Source: Candidatus Binataceae bacterium (GTDB lineage: Bacteria > Desulfobacterota > Binatia > Binatales > Binataceae). From it: DNA of 64,000 nt. This document shows positions 46,223 through 53,908 of this stretch, piece by piece. Both the position numbers and the translations under genes were made by a program. The stretch lies in the NCBI GenBank assembly GCA_035308025.1, contig DATGHL010000052.1, forward strand, positions 55,475-119,474, read 5' to 3'. The notes beneath the pieces are model-generated. The model worked only from the letters and a program-made list of their open reading frames with translations, was not told the DNA's origin and ran no database searches. How positions within the stretch are numbered: the stretch's first letter is position 1; each line of letters starts with the position of its first letter.

Positions 46223-46794
46223 TGCCTAATGTAGATGACCACTTGGAGCCGGACCAGCTTCTATCGAGCCAATGGGCGGACCTCTATCGGCGGCGCCATC
46301 ACGGGATGGAGGGCGAACGGCGGCTGGTGCTGGAAGTGTTCGCGGATGCGCTGACGGTCCTGCGGGTTCATCGTCGGGCCACGCGCTCGAAATGGATGGT
46401 GCTCTACCGCGACACGCTGGCGTGGGTGATGAGCGCCGCGACGCAGCCGTTCAGCGTTGAGTGGTGCTGCCAGATGTTAGAGAGCGACGGCCTGCGCTTC
46501 GACGCCGAAGCGATTCGGCGGGCAGTGCGCGCCCGCGAGATCGGGGTAATTGCGCGCCGAGCGGTATCAGTCCCAAGGGTTGCGCTGGTGCAACCACGAT
46601 CGCGCGAAGCGGCGGCGGTGGGCATGATGACGGGCGCGGATTGCCGGATGCGGCTGCTCTATCTGAATTGGCTGGTCGCGGCCTTTTGGCTGAGTTTGAG
46701 GCGCGAAGGTTTTCTGATCGGCATGAAGTCTTGCGGGGGGACTCGAGATGTCACGAAATACGGCGCGGATAATCGCGGATGCGCTAAACGATAA
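46222..46794 (+). CDS. Phage hypothetical protein
   Basis: A 190-residue protein starting at ATG 46222, overlapping the methylase stub stop (TGATG). The N-terminal part (RRLVLEVFADALTVLRVHRR with DTLAWVMSAATQPFSVEWCC and LESDGLRFDAEAIRRAVRAR) resembles a small phage family also present at 51604 in this prophage (RLMLAVFDQALRDFYQW..., FSFGAICEAFGWEVEWLRPR). Function is unknown; the two similar copies suggest duplication or ancient divergence. Its C-terminal end is rich in shifted, basic residues and overlaps the next frame, so the true end is uncertain. Confidence 0.5.
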   Translation: MPNVDDHLEPDQLLSSQWADLYRRRHHGMEGERRLVLEVFADALTVLRVHRRATRSKWMVLYRDTLAWVMSAATQPFSVEWCCQMLESDGLRFDAEAIRRAVRAREIGVIARRAVSVPRVALVQPRSREAAAVGMMTGADCRMRLLYLNWLVAAFWLSLRREGFLIGMKSCGGTRDVTKYGADNRGCAKR

Positions 46795-47056
46795 GCAACG
46801 CGCTGACCATCTGCTTTGCGTCAACTGTCGCGCGCCGCGCGCGATGCAGCGGCCACGACTGCTCGACCTCACGCTGCTCGAGGTCGTAGCGGCCGCGGTG
46901 AAGTCGTCGCCGAGGCATCTGATCAAGGCCCATTTCGGGACTAGGTTCGGTGATTGGGCGATGCGAGAAGTGCGCCTCATCACTTACCTCAGGCCACGCC
47001 TAAATTGCGTCGGTTCGATTCGGCCGCGCAAAAACGCGCAGAGGACTGCCGCGTGA
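46748..47056 (+). CDS. Phage hypothetical protein
   Basis: A 102-residue basic protein (SRNTARIIADALNDKQRADH, LLDLTLLEVVAAAVKSSPRH) with one short hydrophobic patch. It overlaps the previous gene by 47 bases and its TGA overlaps the GTG start of the next gene (GTGA, 47053-47056), which supports it as translated. No family is recognised. Confidence 0.4.
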   Translation: MSRNTARIIADALNDKQRADHLLCVNCRAPRAMQRPRLLDLTLLEVVAAAVKSSPRHLIKAHFGTRFGDWAMREVRLITYLRPRLNCVGSIRPRKNAQRTAA

Positions 47057-48243
47057 GCCGGTATCGCAAAGTAGACCCGCGTTATTGGATCGACGAGCGC
47101 GTCCGCGCGCTCAACGAAAGCGAAAAGCTGATCGGGCTCTATTGCATCACGGCGCAATCGAACCGGATTGGGCTGTTTAATTTCTCGCCCGCCCGCGCGG
47201 CCGAGGACTTGGGCATGGCATTCCAAACCTTCGCCAAAGGTTTCAAGAAGGTCTGCCGAAGCCTGCGGTTCGCCTTCGACAAAGCCGCCCGCGTGCTCTA
47301 CGTCCCGACCTGGTGGAAATACAACCCACCGGAGAATCCGAACGTTCTGAAAAGTTGCCTCGCCGACCTCGACGATTTGCCGGAAACTCCTTTAGTAGCA
47401 ACGTTTTTCGACAATCTGAAGTACCTGCCGGCGAGCCAGCATCAAACCTTTCGGGAAGGTTACGCCAAACGTATGGCTGAACCTTTGCCACATCAGGAGC
47501 AGGAGCAGGAACAAGATCAGGAACAGGAGCAGAAGCAGGATCTGGACGCGCGCGCGGGTACAGCGCCAATCAGGAATCAGCCGAGTCGGATTCCGGAAGG
47601 CTTCGAACTAACGGCTGAGCGCACTTTGGCAGCACTGGACGTCGGCCTCTCGCAGCCACGCGTCATGCCCGAATTCGATCGCTTCGTCGATTACTGGCGA
47701 GCCAAGGCCGGTCGCGAAGCGGTCAAGGCCGATTGGGACGCGACCTGGCGCAACTGGTGCCGACGGGCACTCGAGATCGAACCGTCGCGTGGAACGCCGC
47801 CGCCGGCGCGGCCGCGGCTGAGTCCGGGCATGGAGACGCTGAAACTAATCGGGGAGAAAGCCCTTGCAGCTGAGCGAGATAGCGAACGAAATTCTGCCGC
47901 GCCTCAAGGCCGCCTGGTATCGCCAGCCGATCGACGAACCGACGGTCCGGCTCTGGTTCGAGACGCTGGCGAACCAGGAGCTGATGGACGTCTTACCGGC
48001 GATACAGGAATTCATTCTGAGCGACCGGGCGGAGCCGCCGACGCCGGGGATGGTTTATCAGGCGGCGTTGGCCCGCCGGCAGTATCGCCGCGAGGAGCAG
48101 CGGCGGCAGACGCGGGCCTTGCCGGAGCCGGCGCGCACGCCCGAAGAAATTGCGCGGGCGCGGAAAATCTTCGCCCCCTTTACGAACCCGATCCGGGCGC
48201 TCAATGCCCGCTGCGCCTAACGGCAAAACGGAGGAATGACTAA
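47053..48243 (+). CDS. Phage replication-initiation (DnaD/replisome-organiser-like) protein
   Basis: Starts at GTG 47053. The N-terminal 100 residues (SRYRKVDPRYWIDERVRALN, SEKLIGLYCITAQSNRIGLF, VLYVPTWWKYNPPENPNVLK) match phage replisome-organiser N termini that bind the origin. A glutamine/glutamate repeat (about 47497-47543) links to a region VDYWRAKAGREAVKADWDAT, the usual phage DnaT/DnaD-like C-terminal signature. From about 47864 on, the frame is low-complexity and overlaps the better-looking helicase-loader frame, so the natural stop was probably lost; the ORF finally ends at TAA 48241-48243, overlapping the next ATG. Confidence 0.7.
   Translation: MSRYRKVDPRYWIDERVRALNESEKLIGLYCITAQSNRIGLFNFSPARAAEDLGMAFQTFAKGFKKVCRSLRFAFDKAARVLYVPTWWKYNPPENPNVLKSCLADLDDLPETPLVATFFDNLKYLPASQHQTFREGYAKRMAEPLPHQEQEQEQDQEQEQKQDLDARAGTAPIRNQPSRIPEGFELTAERTLAALDVGLSQPRVMPEFDRFVDYWRAKAGREAVKADWDATWRNWCRRALEIEPSRGTPPPARPRLSPGMETLKLIGEKALAAERDSERNSAAPQGRLVSPADRRTDGPALVRDAGEPGADGRLTGDTGIHSERPGGAADAGDGLSGGVGPPAVSPRGAAAADAGLAGAGAHARRNCAGAENLRPLYEPDPGAQCPLRLTAKRRND
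47864..48220 (+). CDS. Phage helicase-loader-like protein (nested frame)
   Basis: A 118-residue protein in a different frame, inside the 3' part of the replication gene. It starts at TTG 47864 with GGGGAGA at 47851-47857. LSEIANEILPRLKAAWYRQP, WFETLANQELMDVLPAIQEF and PPTPGMVYQAALARRQYR show the pattern of phage helicase loader/inhibitor proteins (G39P-like). Its composition is protein-like whereas the enclosing frame is not, so this is probably the translated gene here. Function is inferred from the replication neighbourhood. Confidence 0.55.
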   Translation: MQLSEIANEILPRLKAAWYRQPIDEPTVRLWFETLANQELMDVLPAIQEFILSDRAEPPTPGMVYQAALARRQYRREEQRRQTRALPEPARTPEEIARARKIFAPFTNPIRALNARCA

Positions 48244-48581
48244 TGGCGGAAAAGGAAAACGGGAAGGAAGAGTACAGCCCGACGAGTATCACCACGCTCG
48301 CGCAGGGTGCGGTCGAGGAGCAATTCGCCGATGCCCTGATGAAGGTCATGGCCGACATCGACGATTTGAATGTCGAGGCGAAACAGAAACGCACGATCAC
48401 AATCGAATGCGAATTTGAGCCGGACAAGACGCGGCAGGCGGTGGCGGTCCAGGTCAAGGTCAAGACCAAGCTGGCCGGGCTCAAGCCGGCGGAATCGGTG
48501 ATTTTTGTCGCGCACGACCGCACCGGTCAGCCGCTCGCAGTGGACTCGAACTATCACCAGCCCGAGCTCTTTAAGGGCTAA
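48243..48581 (+). CDS. Phage hypothetical protein
   Basis: A 112-residue protein (TSITTLAQGAVEEQFADALM, TITIECEFEPDKTRQAVAVQ). GGAGGA at 48231-48236 precedes the ATG. This family recurs in phages next to the DUF2303-like gene that follows and may bind DNA or DNA-processing enzymes; function is unknown. Confidence 0.55.
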   Translation: MAEKENGKEEYSPTSITTLAQGAVEEQFADALMKVMADIDDLNVEAKQKRTITIECEFEPDKTRQAVAVQVKVKTKLAGLKPAESVIFVAHDRTGQPLAVDSNYHQPELFKG

Positions 48582-48622
48582 ACAAACACGGATTGAAAAA
48601 CACTGAATGGGAGACAGTGAAA

Positions 48623-49344
48623 ATGATTCGAGAGGCGCTCGAATACTTAGTCGGATTAGCTAATCGTCAACCGTATCGCGAAGCGATCGCGGGTCTGGAG
48701 TACAGCGATTGTGAGCTGAAGGTCATTAAGCCGCCGCGACCCGAGCCGCTGAGATTCTCGCGGCTACAGGCGCTGGCGGATTACGTCAAGCTCGCGCCGA
48801 AAGAAGCGATCATCGCGGACGATTACCTGATTCACGTCGAATCGCCTACGAGCGTGCGTTATTTCAGTTATCTGACGATGGCCATCGCGACCGCGAGCAA
48901 TACGCAGTCGCGAATTATGCGATTCAAGGCTTTCCCTTCAAAGAGTTCTTGACGCCGGAGAATTTCGTGATCGCGGCGCAGACGCTGATCGTCGCGGATG
49001 ACGAACGCGCGCGGCTGCTGGCGGTGGTCGGCAACGTCGGCGCGGAGCAGATCTCGACTTCGACCGATGACGGCATTTCGCAGACCGTCGCGGTCAAGGC
49101 CGGCGTTACGCTGGTCAAGAAAAAACAGATCGAGAATCCGTTCATGCTGCGGCCGCATCGGACGTTTGCCGAGGTGCAGCAGCCGGCCTCGCCGTTCATC
49201 CTGCGGGCGCGCCAAGCGACCGAGAATGCGATGCCGATGCTGGCGCTGTTCGAATGCGATAACGGCGTCTGGCAGATCGATGCAATCGCGGCGATCGCCG
49301 AATGGCTGAGGCTGAAGGTCGGCGAGGTTCCGGTGCTGGCGTAG
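48623..49344 (+). pseudogene. Frameshifted phage protein (DUF2303-like)
   Basis: The 5' part (REALEYLVGLANRQPYREAI to SPTSVRYFSYL) and the 3' part (DDGHRDREQYAVANYAIQGF, TPENFVIAAQTLIVADDERA, SPFILRARQATENAMPMLAL) belong to one known-type phage protein but lie in different frames. The shift is one base near 48874 (CTGACGATGG), as YL in one frame continues DDGHRD in the other. It is an indel or an assembly error; no slippery sequence is visible there. The ATG at 48623 (IREALEYL) is preferred over TTG 48593. Confidence 0.7.
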
Positions 49345-49374
49345 CGGCTAAACCGCCGCGGAGGAGACGAAGCA

Positions 49375-49599
49375 ATGATCGAATTGGGATCGAAAGTCCG
49401 GGACAAGATTACCGGCGCGGAAGGGACGGCGATCAGTCGTCTCATCCATATTACCGGATGCGATCGCTATTGCGTGCAGCCACCGGTCGATAAGGAAGGC
49501 AAATTCGTTAGCGAACTGTGGTTCGACGAAAATCGCCTTGAGACTCTCGAAAAGCCGAAGCCTGCATTAGCTACGGTGGGTGGGCCGTTTCCGGGGTGA
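49375..49599 (+). CDS. Small phage protein
   Basis: 74 residues (IELGSKVRDKITGAEGTAIS, WFDENRLETLEKPKP) with GGAGGAG 14 bases before the ATG. The pattern resembles small phage proteins with a beta-barrel-like repeat near the DUF2303 gene. Its stop overlaps the next GTG start (GTGA). Function is unknown. Confidence 0.5.
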   Translation: MIELGSKVRDKITGAEGTAISRLIHITGCDRYCVQPPVDKEGKFVSELWFDENRLETLEKPKPALATVGGPFPG

Positions 49600-49937
49600 G
49601 CGGGGCAATGACGCAGGGCGGTCTATTCGAGCGACGCTGGCCGGGGGCGCTTCACGCTAAGGCGGCTCCGGTGACGAGCAAGCTCGCCGCGCGGGAGCAC
49701 GTCGCATCGGGGCGGAATGCTGCCCAGAGCGCGGCAGTGCTCGAATACGTGCGCCGCTGGCCGGACAGCACGTCGCGCGAGCTGGCTCATCGCGCGCGTT
49801 ACGAAATGAGCGGCCTCGACCGCGTCGCGTTCGCGCGCCGGCTGCCGGACCTGGAAAAGGACGGCCTCGTCGTGAAAAGCGGCGCGCGGAGTTGTGAGCT
49901 CGGCAAGCGCATGGCGGTGACTTGGAGGGTGGCGTGA
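49596..49937 (+). CDS. Phage winged-helix-like protein
   Basis: 113 residues starting at GTG 49596 or ATG 49608. The C-terminal 65 residues (VLEYVRRWPDSTSRELAHRA, FARRLPDLEKDGLVVKSGAR) look like a winged helix with a recognition helix and wing, the usual phage early-region regulator type. The exact role is unknown. It overlaps the DUF4326 gene by one base (GTGATG junction). Confidence 0.55.
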   Translation: MSGAMTQGGLFERRWPGALHAKAAPVTSKLAAREHVASGRNAAQSAAVLEYVRRWPDSTSRELAHRARYEMSGLDRVAFARRLPDLEKDGLVVKSGARSCELGKRMAVTWRVA

Positions 49938-50314
49938 TGCCGAAGCGAATCCAGCGGCAACGAGCCAAGGGTTGGAGAGCGCCGGCGGGAGCGGTCTACG
50001 TGGGCCGACCGTCGAAATGGGGCAATCCGTTTGTCGCGTGGCGCGACGGCGGCAGCAATCCATATGGCCGAGCTGTCGGACCGGGAATAGCCGTCCGCGG
50101 GTTTCGTGAGCTTCTCGCCGAACAATGGGCGTGGTCGCCGATCCCACCGCATAAATGGCCGCGAGGCAAGGTCCCCGCGCAGTTTACAAGTGTCGAAGAC
50201 GTGAAACGCGAACTGTGCGGAAAGGATTTGATGTGTTGGTGCCCGCTCGTGGACGACGCCGGCCAGCCGGTTCCATGTCACGCAGATGTCCTGTTGGAGA
50301 TCGCGAACGGATGA
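49937..50314 (+). CDS. DUF4326 family phage protein
   Basis: 125 residues from ATG 49937. [20 protein letters not shown] and [20 protein letters not shown] with HADVLLEIA match DUF4326, a small cysteine-containing family frequent in phages. The Cys and His (CWCPL..CHADV) suggest metal binding. Its TGA overlaps the next ATG (ATGA). Biochemical role unknown. Confidence 0.75.
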   Translation: MPKRIQRQRAKGWRAPAGAVYVGRPSKWGNPFVAWRDGGSNPYGRAVGPGIAVRGFRELLAEQWAWSPIPPHKWPRGKVPAQFTSVEDVKRELCGKDLMCWCPLVDDAGQPVPCHADVLLEIANG

Positions 50315-51075
50315 GCACTTACACCAAAATCCAATGGACCGACCGCACCTGGAATCCGGTTACCGGATGCTCCAAAGTCTCGCCGGGCTGCAGAAACTGC
50401 TACGCCGAGGCGCACGCCCATCGCTTCTGGGGCAAGCGCGAGTTCACCGATCGGCTGCCGGGTCCAAGTCGCGGCGCCGAGAGGAATTACCCGGTGCTCA
50501 CGCACGAGGACATCGAGCGGTTTCCGCTGCCAGCGATTGCGGATGACGCGCTGCTGTTCCTGTGGCGCGTCGCGTCGCAGGTCGAAGAAGCCTATCGGGT
50601 CGTGCGTGCCTGGGGTTTCGTCCCGAAGACCGAGATCGTCTGGCTGAAACGCACGACCAGCGGCAAGCGCTGGTTCGGGATGGGTCGGATCGTCCGCGCT
50701 GAGCATGAGGTCTGCATTGTCGCAAAGCGCAGCCGGCCCGAAATTCTCGTCCGCAATATCCGGTCGACGTTCGAGGCGCGGGCGGGCGAGCACTCCGAAA
50801 AGCCGGAGTATTTCTATCGCGAAATAGTCGAGAAGCTCGCGGCGGGTCCTTATGTCGAGTTATTCGCACGGTGCCAGCGCGTCGGCTGGACGTGTCTCGG
50901 CAATCAAACAGAGCACAGAACAACGGTGGTGGAGGCGAGTGATGGAGCAGCCAAGCACGGAGCGGCTGAACGTGATGACGCTGGAGGAGGTCGCGGAGTA
51001 TCTGCGCGTCCATCCGAGCACGATCTATCGGCTGCTCAAGCAGCGCTCGTTGCCGGCCTTCAAGGTCGGCAGTGA
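50311..51075 (+). CDS. Chimeric ORF: DUF5131 (Gp37/Gp68) N terminus fused to MT-A70 C terminus
   Basis: Residues 1-45 ([41 protein letters not shown]) are the N-terminal part of the phage Gp37/Gp68 family with its CxxCY cluster. From about residue 46 the protein is an adenine methyltransferase of the MT-A70 type ([76 protein letters not shown] [16 protein letters not shown]). The catalytic DPPW that should lie just before DRLPG is absent. A deletion joining two genes in frame explains this. From about residue 210 the frame overlaps the HTH gene, so the natural stop may be lost. It is unlikely to methylate. Confidence 0.7.
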   Translation: MSTYTKIQWTDRTWNPVTGCSKVSPGCRNCYAEAHAHRFWGKREFTDRLPGPSRGAERNYPVLTHEDIERFPLPAIADDALLFLWRVASQVEEAYRVVRAWGFVPKTEIVWLKRTTSGKRWFGMGRIVRAEHEVCIVAKRSRPEILVRNIRSTFEARAGEHSEKPEYFYREIVEKLAAGPYVELFARCQRVGWTCLGNQTEHRTTVVEASDGAAKHGAAERDDAGGGRGVSARPSEHDLSAAQAALVAGLQGRQ

Positions 51076-51160
51076 CTGGCGCTTTGCGCGGACGCAGATC
51101 GACGAGTGGATCATTGCGGCGGTGGCCAAGCAGGAAGCGCCGCCCCCCGCCGGACGGTGA
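50942..51160 (+). CDS. Excisionase-type helix-turn-helix protein
   Basis: 72 residues from ATG 50942. [20 protein letters not shown] and [16 protein letters not shown] are the MerR-like HTH_17/excisionase domain. Such proteins bind att or promoter DNA. It overlaps the end of the chimeric ORF on the same strand in another frame, which supports it as the genuine translated frame. No integrase is near. Confidence 0.8.
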   Translation: MEQPSTERLNVMTLEEVAEYLRVHPSTIYRLLKQRSLPAFKVGSDWRFARTQIDEWIIAAVAKQEAPPPAGR

Positions 51161-51170
51161 TTAAAGGCTG

Positions 51171-51632
51171 ATGAAAGAAGATCGCCAGCTCGGCGGGCGG
51201 CGGCGGCGGCGCGGTCGCGAAAAGAGTCCGCACGAGGAGCTCTTCGCGATGCATCTGAAGGCGCTGAAGCTGCCGGGCTGGGTGCGCGAGTTCCGGTTCG
51301 ATCCCGATCGCAAGTGGCAATTCGACTTCTGCCGGCGGGATCTCAAGCTCGCGGTCGAAATCGAGGGCGGCACGGCCTCCGGCAAGAGTCGTCATTCAAA
51401 GGGCAAAGGTTTTGATGACGATTGCGAAAAGTATAACGCCGCGGCGATCGCAGGATGGCGGTTCTTGCGCGGGTCGGCCGAGATGGTCAGCGACGGCCGG
51501 CTGCTTCGGACGGTGGAGCGGGCATTAGGCGGGGCGACGCCGAACCGCGCAAACGAGTCGGCGAGCCGCGTCAACGGTGAGGCGGATACGGAGGGGGGCA
51601 CAGATGCTCGAGACGGCGGCGCGGACGGATAA
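51171..51632 (+). CDS. Phage endonuclease-like protein (VSR/DUF559-type fold)
   Basis: 153 residues. FRFDPDRKWQFDFCRRDLKL with AVEIEGGTASG and KGKGFDDDCEKYNAAAIAGW match phage proteins with a restriction-endonuclease-like core (D in WQFDF, E-x-E in VEIEG). A basic N terminus (GGRRRRRGREKS) may bind DNA. It could make cuts for recombination or DNA packaging, inferred from family. The C-terminal tail is low-complexity and overlaps the next gene. Confidence 0.6.
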   Translation: MKEDRQLGGRRRRRGREKSPHEELFAMHLKALKLPGWVREFRFDPDRKWQFDFCRRDLKLAVEIEGGTASGKSRHSKGKGFDDDCEKYNAAAIAGWRFLRGSAEMVSDGRLLRTVERALGGATPNRANESASRVNGEADTEGGTDARDGGADG

Positions 51633-52134
51633 GCGGGCGGGCGTAGGATGGGGCGAAGGCGCGGACGAAAGCGGGATTGCGACCGCGGCGCGCAGTCTCG
51701 CTGGCGAAGAGATCCTGTTGCCGGTGCAATTCTTCGGCGATCCGATGCTGGTGCGGCGCAGCAGCGGGCTCCATCGGCTGATGCTGGCGGTGTTCGATCA
51801 GGCGCTACGCGATTTCTATCAGTGGCGGCATCGCGAAGAGGTGCGGCGCTGGCTGGGCTCGAAGCACGGCCCGTTCAGCTTCGGCGCAATCTGCGAGGCC
51901 TTCGGCTGGGAGGTCGAGTGGCTGCGGCCACGCGTGCGCGGCTGGATGCGCGAGGTCGAGGCCGGGCGTGGGCGGAAGTTGATGCGGCGGAGTCATTCAA
52001 GTCGCCGCTGCTCGCCGAGGCTGCCGCGTTCGCGCGATCGGCGAGAGCGGCGCCGGCGGACGGAGGCCAAAGGGCAGCGCGAATCGAAGCAAAAGCGACT
52101 TTTCGGAGGATTTGTCAAGCGGAATCCGATTTAA
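51604..52134 (+). CDS. Phage hypothetical protein (paralogue of 46222 gene)
   Basis: A 176-residue protein from ATG 51604. RLMLAVFDQALRDFYQWRHR with FSFGAICEAFGWEVEWLRPR and VRGWMREVEAGR give the conserved part, similar to the protein at 46222. After residue ~120 the sequence turns into a basic, repeat-like stretch (RRSHSSRRCSPRLPRSRDRR), and the +1 frame reads more like protein, so an indel may lie around 51980. Function is unknown. Confidence 0.5.
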   Translation: MLETAARTDKRAGVGWGEGADESGIATAARSLAGEEILLPVQFFGDPMLVRRSSGLHRLMLAVFDQALRDFYQWRHREEVRRWLGSKHGPFSFGAICEAFGWEVEWLRPRVRGWMREVEAGRGRKLMRRSHSSRRCSPRLPRSRDRRERRRRTEAKGQRESKQKRLFGGFVKRNPI

Positions 52135-52177
52135 CGCCAAAAGCACTTGAGTTCGTGGAATAATTCTCGCAGGTAAG

Positions 52178-52630
52178 ATGGTGAAAATTCGCGACCGCAT
52201 CAAGGAATTGCGCCGCGTCAAGGCCTCGGAATTGATCCCGAATCCGAAGAACTGGCGGGTCCATCCGCAGGCGCAGGCGGAGGCGCTGCGCGGGCTGCTC
52301 GCGGAAGTCGGGTTCGCCGACGCGCTGCTCGCGCGCGAATTGCCCGGCGGCAAGCTGATGCTGATCGATGGCCATCTGCGGGCCGAGACGACGCCCGCGA
52401 ACGAAGTGCCGGTTCTGGTCCTGGACGTGAACGAAGCCGAGGCCGACAAGCTGTTGCTGACGCTCGATCCGCTGGCGTCGATGGCCGAGAAGGATGCGGC
52501 GGCGGTCGAGGAGCTGCTCAAGTCGGTGACGACGGAAAGCGAGGCGGTTGGCGCGCTGGGGCTCAAGCCCGAGTTGGTCAGCGAAGCGACACCGAAAAAG
52601 AAGCGGAGCCGTGGCAAAGCCAAAGCCTAA
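52178..52630 (+). CDS. ParB/Srx-domain phage protein
   Basis: 150 residues. KASELIPNPKNWRVHPQAQA and GFADALLARELPGGKLMLID with GHLRAE are the ParB/sulfiredoxin-like nuclease fold (GHxR motif). Phage proteins of this type lie near methylase and terminase genes. The GHLRAE motif is intact. It overlaps the terminase small-subunit start by 20 bases, so they are coupled. Confidence 0.8.
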   Translation: MVKIRDRIKELRRVKASELIPNPKNWRVHPQAQAEALRGLLAEVGFADALLARELPGGKLMLIDGHLRAETTPANEVPVLVLDVNEAEADKLLLTLDPLASMAEKDAAAVEELLKSVTTESEAVGALGLKPELVSEATPKKKRSRGKAKA

Positions 52631-53477
52631 ATTGCGGATTGCGCCGCCGACTCCGGAGCTGCAGACGAAGATCTGTCAGTTCATCAAGGCGGGTGCTCGT
52701 CCAGCGGCTGCAGCGGCCGGCTGTTCGGTCTCGTCGGCCGTCTTCTGGCATTGGATGGAGAACATCCCGGCGTTCAGAGCGGCCGTCGAAGGGGCGGAGG
52801 CCGAGGCGCGAATCGCGACGCAAGTCGAGTTGCGCAAGAAGAATCCGGCGGCTTGGCTCGGACGATCGGGGAACGCGGGAGTGCCGGTTTTGCGGCCGCA
52901 AATGAGGGGCGAAAAAGCGCACCAGCTCAATCTCCGTCAGCAGCGGTTCTGTCTCGAATACGTCAAGGACGGCAACGGGACGCAAGCCGCAATTCGCGCC
53001 GGGTACGCGGACAAAGGGGCGGAGGTGCAGGCCCATCACCTACTAAGAAATCCTAAGGTTTTGGAGAGGATTCGGACCGAGCGCGACCGGCTCGATGGCG
53101 CGCTCAATCTGTCGGTCGAGCGGGTGCTGCGTGAGTACATGCGGATCGCGTTTCTCGACCCGGCGCAGCTTTACGACGCCGTGGGCAATCTGTTGCCGAT
53201 CAAGGAGATGCCGGCGGATGCGCGGCGCGCACTCAGCGGAATCGAGGTCGAGGAAGTGTATGACTTCGAGCGCGGCTCAAAGACTCAGGTCGCGACGCTG
53301 CGCAAGGTGCGCTTTGCGACCAAGCAGGGGGCGCTCGATGCGTTAGCGAAGCATCTCGGGATACTCAAGGATCGCGTGGAGCATTCGGGGCCGGGCGGCG
53401 GGCCGATTCCGATCACGGCGCTGCGCGAGGAGATTTTCCGCCTGATGGGCGATGGTGAGGCGGAGGAAAAGAAATAG
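52611..53477 (+). CDS. Terminase small subunit
   Basis: 288 residues from GTG 52611 (AKPKPKLRIAPP), inside the ParB gene's end. The terminase_2 HTH core is LNLRQQRFCLEYVKDGNGTQ with AAIRAGYADKGAEVQAHHLL. An extra N-terminal domain (LQTKICQFIKAGARPAAAAA, SAVFWHWMENIPAFRAAVEG) resembles another DNA-binding HTH. The C-terminal part (LSVERVLREYMRIAFLDPAQ to LREEIFRLMGDGEAEE) is common in this family. It recognises the packaging site. Start and end are both clear. Confidence 0.85.
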   Translation: MAKPKPKLRIAPPTPELQTKICQFIKAGARPAAAAAGCSVSSAVFWHWMENIPAFRAAVEGAEAEARIATQVELRKKNPAAWLGRSGNAGVPVLRPQMRGEKAHQLNLRQQRFCLEYVKDGNGTQAAIRAGYADKGAEVQAHHLLRNPKVLERIRTERDRLDGALNLSVERVLREYMRIAFLDPAQLYDAVGNLLPIKEMPADARRALSGIEVEEVYDFERGSKTQVATLRKVRFATKQGALDALAKHLGILKDRVEHSGPGGGPIPITALREEIFRLMGDGEAEEKK

Positions 53478-53481
53478 GCCG

Positions 53482-53661
53482 ATGCTGGCGATACTGGGCT
53501 GGGGCTGGGCGGTGGTCGTCGCCGTGGTCGTCGTGTGGGAAATCGCCACGCATAGCCGGCGGCTGGCGCGGCTCGAGCAGCGTGAGGCGCTGCGCACGGC
53601 GCTCGAAGCGGAGAAGGTAGCGGCGTTGAAGAATCAGGCGGTGGGCAGCGGGGGTGCGTGA
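53482..53661 (+). CDS. Small single-pass membrane protein
   Basis: 59 residues from ATG 53482, 4 bases after the terminase small-subunit stop. Residues 2-22 (LAILGWGWAVVVAVVVVWEI) form a transmembrane helix, followed by a charged helix (HSRRLARLEQREALRTALEA). It resembles small membrane proteins in phage packaging/lysis regions, for example spanin-like or holin-like ones, but is not assigned. Confidence 0.45.
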   Translation: MLAILGWGWAVVVAVVVVWEIATHSRRLARLEQREALRTALEAEKVAALKNQAVGSGGA

Positions 53662-53820
53662 TCGCCTCCATATAGAAGCCAGCTTTTTCTAAGCCGCGGC
53701 TCGCCGCCGCGCTTGCTTGCTGACGCTCTGCCTCAGGACCGTAATAACTTTCGCCGCTCATCCGCGGATGTTCGGGCCGGCGGGGATGGAGCGGCATATC
53801 GTGCAGCATCAAAAGAAGGA

Positions 53821-53907
53821 ATGGCTATGAATCTGTGGATTCTGCTGAGGCGGCTTTTAGCGGGTCATTCGACGACTCGGGGGGAAACAAAACAATGGAG
53901 GTGCTGA
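53821..53907 (+). CDS. Possible short leader peptide ORF
   Basis: A 28-residue frame (AMNLWILLRRLLAGHSTTRG) starting at ATG 53821 with AAAAGGAA upstream, ending TGA at 53905-53907, 1 base before the terminase GTG. It has no known relatives that I recognise and may be spurious. Confidence 0.2.
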   Translation: MAMNLWILLRRLLAGHSTTRGETKQWRC

Positions 53908-53908
53908 G

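Noticed and set aside
48874..48880. Programmed frameshift in the DUF2303-like gene
   Set aside because: No slippery heptamer or stem-loop was seen there; an indel is simpler.
50155..50310. Upstream extension of the chimeric ORF
   Set aside because: It overlaps DUF4326 in another frame; the ATGA junction at 50311 and the family start fix the true beginning.
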